A stretch of 9,946 nucleotides of DNA from GCA-2746795 sp964643965 (GTDB lineage: Bacteria > Chloroflexota > Anaerolineae > Promineifilales > Promineifilaceae), in the NCBI GenBank assembly GCA_964643965.1, contig CAZXVH010000155.1:1-9946 (forward strand). Direction: 5' to 3'. This document shows, one piece after another, positions 6,685 through 9,946 of this stretch (positions within the stretch are counted from its first letter, which is position 1; each line of letters begins with the position of its first letter). The translations under genes and the position numbers were made by a program. Under the pieces are notes generated by a model. That model did no database searches. It was not told the DNA's origin and was given only the letters and a program-made list of their open reading frames with translations.

Positions 6685-9369
6685 ATGAGTCCTAAGAAAA
6701 AAGACAGATATGTAGAACTGCGTGACGAACTAGAAGCCCTGCCCCACATCAGTGCGGGACAAGTAGACACCTGGATCGACTTGCAAAAATCTATCGACAG
6801 CACCCGCGATTATCTCATTCGCGCCGTGCCCGATGCCCAATTCAGTATCGATGAAGCGCAGAAGATTTTGGCGCAGCGCACTTATACCCTGGTGTTTTTT
6901 GGGGGAACGGGTGTGGGCAAAAGTACCCTCATCAATGCTTTATTAGGTCGTAATTTGCTGCCAACTGGGGCGGTAACGGCCGTTACCGGCACCATCGTCT
7001 ACATTGAGCAAGCCAAAGAAGGGGAAGCCGAATCCCTCGTCCTCAGCTATTGGAGCCGCGACGAATTCGCCGAGCGTGTGCGCCGTCTCTGCCAATTGGC
7101 CGACCTGCCCAGCTTCGACATCACCAACGATGGCGAACGTGAACAAGGCGAAGAAGCGATCCGCGCCATCATCGAAGAGAGTAAAGGCTCCGCCAAAACC
7201 GAGCGCGACGAATATTTGGAAATCCTGCTCGACTGCATCAGCTCCTACGAAAACAACAAAGAGTTGTTCAAAGCCGGGACGCCCCCTCCCGTCAGCTTAC
7301 CCTTGGAAGACGCCGCCTCGCTCAAACATCTGCGCGAAGACGGCTTCAAAGGCTCCGATCAACGGCAAATCCGCCTGATCAAATCCGCCACCTTCCGCAT
7401 TACTCCCAAGGTTGGTATGCCCAACCTGCTCATGAACGGCTACCTGCGCATCGTCGATGTGCCCGGACTGGGCGCCGGCATGAAACTGCATGAAGCTATC
7501 ACCTTGGAAGAAATGAAACGGGAAGACGCCATGATCGTTGTCGTCACCGACGCCGGCCGCCAGCGCGTAGACGAGATGAAATCACTCTCTGCCTTCAACT
7601 GGATTAAAGAGAACCGTCTCTACGGCCTCACCGGCGCGGATTTAGACGAAGCCGCCTCTAAGATTTTCCTGGCGGTCAATGGCGGCAATGTGCGCCAAGC
7701 CTTCGACCGCCTCAACTCCGGCTTGCCCGAAGCAGAACTGGAAGTCAAAGAAGTGACGCGCTACATCGCCCCCAACTATTGGGAAAAATACCGGGATCGC
7801 GGCCACAATCGCCCCTACTTTTTGGTGATGGCTCCATCCGCTCTTTACGTGCAAGACCCCGAAAACGCGCCGTCAGAATTTGCCAGCGAAACCGAGCGCA
7901 TTCTCAAGGTCTTCTCAGATCAACTGGGTCCCGTAGACAGCGATCCGCTGGAACCGGCCACTAAAGAAGCGTTGCTCAAGTTGAGCGAAGTGGAATTATT
8001 GCGGGAACGACTGGTCGAGTTCATCAAAACTGAGCGTGTGCGCAGCCAATTGCGCGAAGCCGCCACCCGCATCCGCAATGCCCTGCAAGCGTTGCGCTTC
8101 TACTATGAAAAGCAGCTCGCCTCTCGCGGCGTGCAGCCGCCCTTCGCCAATAGCTGGGAGCAGTTGCAAGAGCGCCGCTTTGAAAACGTGCTGATCCGTC
8201 AACAAAAAGAATTACCTCGCGCCTTCCACAATGCTTTGCTGGAATTGAGTATGCGCACCAACAGCGACGGCCGTTTCCGTGGCTTGCTCCGTCCGACTCT
8301 GGATGGCGTCAAAGGCATGGTGCAAAATTCTGTGACGCGGGAAGTAGAAAATCTGCTGGAAAGCTACGGCACCGAGCATTGGGACGACCGCGATGTCACC
8401 TACGACAACTTGATTTGGGGTTCCAGCGGCATCGAAATCCCTATCAAACGCATTCTGTTCCAGGTGGAACTGATTATGCAAGATTCGGTCTCCAAGTTCA
8501 TGCCGGAAGTAGCCGATGTGATGGGCGCAGAATTACAGCGCACCATGGAAGCCCACGAGCTTTACAGCCGTCTGGAACGCGCCAGCTATGGACAGGAATA
8601 CACCTATACCCTGCCCGGCACATCGGACGAAGCGTTGACGCTTGAAGATGCCTACAACGCCGTTATCCACCGCGTGGGCGCCAACTTCCGCCACATCTGC
8701 CGCCAGGCCACGATGTATGAATTGATGAAACCGACGCGCTCGGTCGTTAAGAAACTGGAAGAAGGCGAGCAACAGCTGGCGCTGCCCAGCAATGAACGGC
8801 TGCTCGATGTGGCCCTACACGGCGCAGAAGCCGTCAGACGTGACATCGCCGCCAGCCAGCCGGCGCCAGCGAATAATACACAGGAAACGGCCACTTCGAC
8901 ATCGCACAGTGCAGGCGTTGCCCCTGAGCCAGTCGAAGAAGAGTTCGCCATTAACATTTTGGATGAACCATCGCCATCCGCCTCTTCGCCAGACTTCGAC
9001 ATCAGCTTCCTGGGCGACGAAGCCACGCCGGCCGTAGAAGCCGTAGAACTGGAAACCAGCTACGCTGACATGCTCGACAATGTGGCCGTGAAGGTCAACC
9101 GTATCTTCGCCGCCATCATCGATGACTTGTTCAGCGATGACGAACTGCTGCCCCGTCTGCGTCGCCTCTTCTGGCTAGAAGCAACCAAAGCGGAGCGCGA
9201 CTTTAACAACCTGATCGTGAAACCGATGCTCAAGCAGCACGACCGCAACATTCAAGACCCCGAGCTGCGCGAAGCGATGGAAATCGATCTAGAGTCCGTC
9301 TCCGATATGGAAGAACTGATGCGTGTCTGGGAAGGTCTACACAAGATTGAAACGGGACTGGTCATTTAG
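6685..9369 (+). CDS. Large dynamin-like GTPase
   Basis: The 894-residue product has a dynamin-type GTPase domain. The P-loop GGTGVGKST (73-81) is followed by LINALLGRNLLPTG and a Thr-rich G2 region TAVTGT (98-103). G3 is DVPGLG (258-263). About 175 residues separate G1 from G3, more than in classical dynamins; most of this insert is charged helix. The following strand MIVVVTDAG fits the family, but where NKxD (G4) is expected the protein reads AVNGGN (N332, G333, G334, N335), so the guanine-specificity motif is degenerate. Residues about 430-720 are mostly helical, as in a stalk. Residues about 723-790 form a low-complexity Ser/Pro/Glu linker, and a final helical domain of about 100 residues follows. 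No transmembrane helix is obvious. Bacterial dynamin-like proteins remodel membranes; that role is inferred. A downstream small membrane protein gene lies on the same strand across a repeat element. Confidence 0.88.
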   Translation: MSPKKKDRYVELRDELEALPHISAGQVDTWIDLQKSIDSTRDYLIRAVPDAQFSIDEAQKILAQRTYTLVFFGGTGVGKSTLINALLGRNLLPTGAVTAVTGTIVYIEQAKEGEAESLVLSYWSRDEFAERVRRLCQLADLPSFDITNDGEREQGEEAIRAIIEESKGSAKTERDEYLEILLDCISSYENNKELFKAGTPPPVSLPLEDAASLKHLREDGFKGSDQRQIRLIKSATFRITPKVGMPNLLMNGYLRIVDVPGLGAGMKLHEAITLEEMKREDAMIVVVTDAGRQRVDEMKSLSAFNWIKENRLYGLTGADLDEAASKIFLAVNGGNVRQAFDRLNSGLPEAELEVKEVTRYIAPNYWEKYRDRGHNRPYFLVMAPSALYVQDPENAPSEFASETERILKVFSDQLGPVDSDPLEPATKEALLKLSEVELLRERLVEFIKTERVRSQLREAATRIRNALQALRFYYEKQLASRGVQPPFANSWEQLQERRFENVLIRQQKELPRAFHNALLELSMRTNSDGRFRGLLRPTLDGVKGMVQNSVTREVENLLESYGTEHWDDRDVTYDNLIWGSSGIEIPIKRILFQVELIMQDSVSKFMPEVADVMGAELQRTMEAHELYSRLERASYGQEYTYTLPGTSDEALTLEDAYNAVIHRVGANFRHICRQATMYELMKPTRSVVKKLEEGEQQLALPSNERLLDVALHGAEAVRRDIAASQPAPANNTQETATSTSHSAGVAPEPVEEEFAINILDEPSPSASSPDFDISFLGDEATPAVEAVELETSYADMLDNVAVKVNRIFAAIIDDLFSDDELLPRLRRLFWLEATKAERDFNNLIVKPMLKQHDRNIQDPELREAMEIDLESVSDMEELMRVWEGLHKIETGLVI
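6971..6988. repeat. 18-bp perfect palindrome centred on AACGGCCGTT
   Basis: CGGTAACGGCCGTTACCG is self-complementary over all 18 bases and is the longest extension of the window's iterated palindrome. It encodes V-T-A-V-T in the G2 region of the GTPase domain. Confidence 0.9.
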
Positions 9370-9376
9370 TTAATTA

Positions 9377-9502
9377 ACCTGGGAGCGGGGGGGGGGGGGG
9401 GGGCGGCCCCCGCGGGCCGCGGCCCCCCCCCCCCCGCCCCCCCCACAGGNNNNNNNNNNAGCTTGTCCGCAGCAAGCGGACAAGCTGTCCGCGCTCCCAG
9501 GT
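9377..9502. repeat. Inverted-repeat element interrupted by an assembly gap
   Basis: ACCTGGGAGCG (9377-9387) is the exact reverse complement of CGCTCCCAGGT (9492-9502). Inside the right half, AGCTTGTCCGC (9460-9470) forms an 11-bp stem with GCGGACAAGCT (9476-9486) over AGCAA, followed by another GTCCGC. The left interior is replaced by homopolymer G and C tracts and ten N. The original element was probably a GC-rich nested hairpin. It sits between the GTPase stop and the ribosome binding site of the next gene. Confidence 0.8.
9387..9459. other. Probable assembly artefact: poly-G/poly-C tract and 10-N gap
   Basis: Seventeen consecutive G (9387-9403) are followed by a C/G-only stretch with runs of 13 and 8 C, then ACAGG and ten N (9450-9459). 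Nothing else in the window resembles this. Its position inside a strong hairpin suggests failed sequencing and scaffolding, so these bases should not be interpreted biologically. Confidence 0.85.
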
Positions 9503-9506
9503 ACAC

Positions 9507-9511
9507 AGGAG
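9507..9511 (+). promoter_or_regulatory. Ribosome binding site AGGAG of the small membrane protein gene
   Basis: AGGAG lies six bases before the ATG at 9518. It favours that ATG over the in-frame TTG at 9515. Confidence 0.75.
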
Positions 9512-9517
9512 TTTTTG

Positions 9518-9802
9518 ATGCACGAGAATGATGTTTTTGGCAGTATCATGGGCATGTTTATGATGATGTGTATCATGCTGCCGATGTTGGCAATTGTCAT
9601 TGGCAGTGTGGTTTGGGCTTACAAAGATGCCGTTAAACGGGGCAAATCAGGCTGGTTAGTGGCGTTGATGGTCTTTTTCATCTCCTGGCCGGCCGGCTTA
9701 CTCATCTGGCTCGTTTTCCGACCTGACAAGATCGAGGGAGTCACGCACACCGGTAAGATTGTGGATGACGACGAGTATCCAAACCCGGAAGAGTATAAAT
9801 AA
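9518..9802 (+). CDS. Small two-helix membrane protein
   Basis: The product is 94 residues. A Met-rich hydrophobic helix (about residues 8-32, including MMMCIMLPMLAIVIGSVVWA) is followed by a positively charged loop YKDAVKRGKSGW. A second hydrophobic helix (about 46-65, VALMVFFISWPAGLLIWLVF) ends in RPD, and an acidic, probably cytoplasmic tail closes the protein. The WAYKDAxxRGKSGWLxA and GLLIWLVFRP pattern resembles the small PLDc_N-like (phospholipase D nuclease N-terminal-type) membrane proteins, here without any nuclease domain. Function is unknown. It follows the dynamin-like gene on the same strand, but a repeat element and assembly gap of about 125 bases lie between, so co-transcription is uncertain. 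Confidence 0.85.
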   Translation: MHENDVFGSIMGMFMMMCIMLPMLAIVIGSVVWAYKDAVKRGKSGWLVALMVFFISWPAGLLIWLVFRPDKIEGVTHTGKIVDDDEYPNPEEYK

Positions 9803-9819
9803 ATAGTGGTCAGTGAACA

Positions 9820-9928
9820 GTGGTTAGTGGTCAGTAGTCGGTTACTATGCACTGACGCGCATCACTCAGCGCCGTGATGGTCTCCGCGATGGTGGTTAGT
9901 GGTCAGTAGTCGGTTACTATGCACTGAC
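9820..9928. repeat. 37-bp perfect direct repeat with a 35-bp spacer
   Basis: The 37 bases from 9820 to 9856 are repeated exactly at 9892-9928, separated by 35 unrelated bases (9857-9891). Each copy starts GTGGTTAGTGGTCAGT, continues AGTCGGTTACTATGC and ends ACTGAC. The spacer contains a small inverted repeat CATCAC/GTGATG (9860-9865, 9874-9879). Additional AGTGGTCAGTG sequence precedes copy 1, so the units belong to a low-complexity intergenic repeat family. Confidence 0.92.
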
Positions 9929-9938
9929 CACTAACCAC
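9892..9938. terminator. 16-bp hairpin at the second repeat copy
   Basis: GTGGTTAGTGGTCAGT (9892-9907) pairs perfectly with ACTGACCACTAACCAC (9923-9938) over a 15-base loop. It could terminate transcription of the small membrane protein gene, although no T-tract follows. It may simply be the intact palindromic form of the repeat. Confidence 0.4.
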
Positions 9939-9946
9939 TCATTTGG

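Noticed and set aside
9515..9517. TTG start for the small membrane protein
   Set aside because: The adjacent ATG at 9518 has better spacing from the AGGAG and is the stronger start codon.
9370..9600. Minus-strand reading frame running through the poly-G/poly-C tract and N gap
   Set aside because: It depends on artefactual homopolymers and undefined bases and lies antisense to a gene with a good start signal.
9820..9928. Minimal CRISPR array (37-bp repeats, 35-bp spacer)
   Set aside because: There are only two units and no cas gene. The repeat is low-complexity GTGGTTAGTGGTCAGT-type sequence that also extends beyond the repeat boundaries and forms a hairpin with downstream bases. A dispersed intergenic repeat explains it better.
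1..9946. A new defence or mobile system built around the dynamin-like GTPase
   Set aside because: The neighbours are housekeeping or membrane genes, with no nuclease, integrase, transposase or toxin. Only the antitoxin fragment hints at accessory DNA.

Overview
This window looks like ordinary bacterial chromosome, most plausibly from a member of the Chloroflexota (an Anaerolineae or Ardenticatenia-type lineage) and probably a draft or metagenome assembly, because a 10-base N gap sits inside an implausible poly-G/poly-C tract. The taxonomic guess is inference. It rests on the protein types, on the short-repeat-rich intergenic DNA, and on a strongly over-represented palindrome, AACGGCCGTT, present in nine exact copies across the window. 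There are no phage, conjugation, CRISPR-cas or rRNA/tRNA genes.

Layout. Bases 1-168 are 21 tandem copies of an 8-bp unit ending about 10 bases before a complete smc gene (179-3730), the chromosome-organising ATPase. Immediately behind smc is a 59-codon ORF that looks like the N-terminal part of a BrnA-type antitoxin lacking its DNA-binding end, with no toxin beside it. Next come two + strand genes that probably work together. The first (4066-4860) is a soluble helical protein of unknown function, and the second (4925-5482) is an RDD-family membrane protein. The helical protein ends in a motif that I recall preceding the RDD domain in single-chain actinobacterial proteins, so this may be a split version of that architecture. 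A hairpin separates the pair from a convergent GNAT acetyltransferase (5529-6113, minus strand).

An AT-rich 571-bp intergenic region (6114-6684) follows. It holds a perfect 15-bp dyad, other inverted repeats, a TATAAT box and a CAAAG-rich dispersed repeat. It precedes a large dynamin-like GTPase gene (6685-9369), which has clear G1 and G3 motifs but no canonical NKxD. After it comes a damaged inverted-repeat element containing the assembly gap, then a small two-helix membrane protein gene (9518-9802). The window closes with a 37-bp perfect direct repeat separated by 35 bp and ending in a long hairpin.

The most interesting whole-window signal is the AACGGCCGTT palindrome, which resembles the HIP1 phenomenon of cyanobacteria. 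In coding DNA it is placed almost always in the frame ACG-GCC-GTT (Thr-Ala-Val). I found no convincing new defence or mobile system. The novelty candidates are the palindrome, the split RDD pair, the atypical GTPase and the short repeats.
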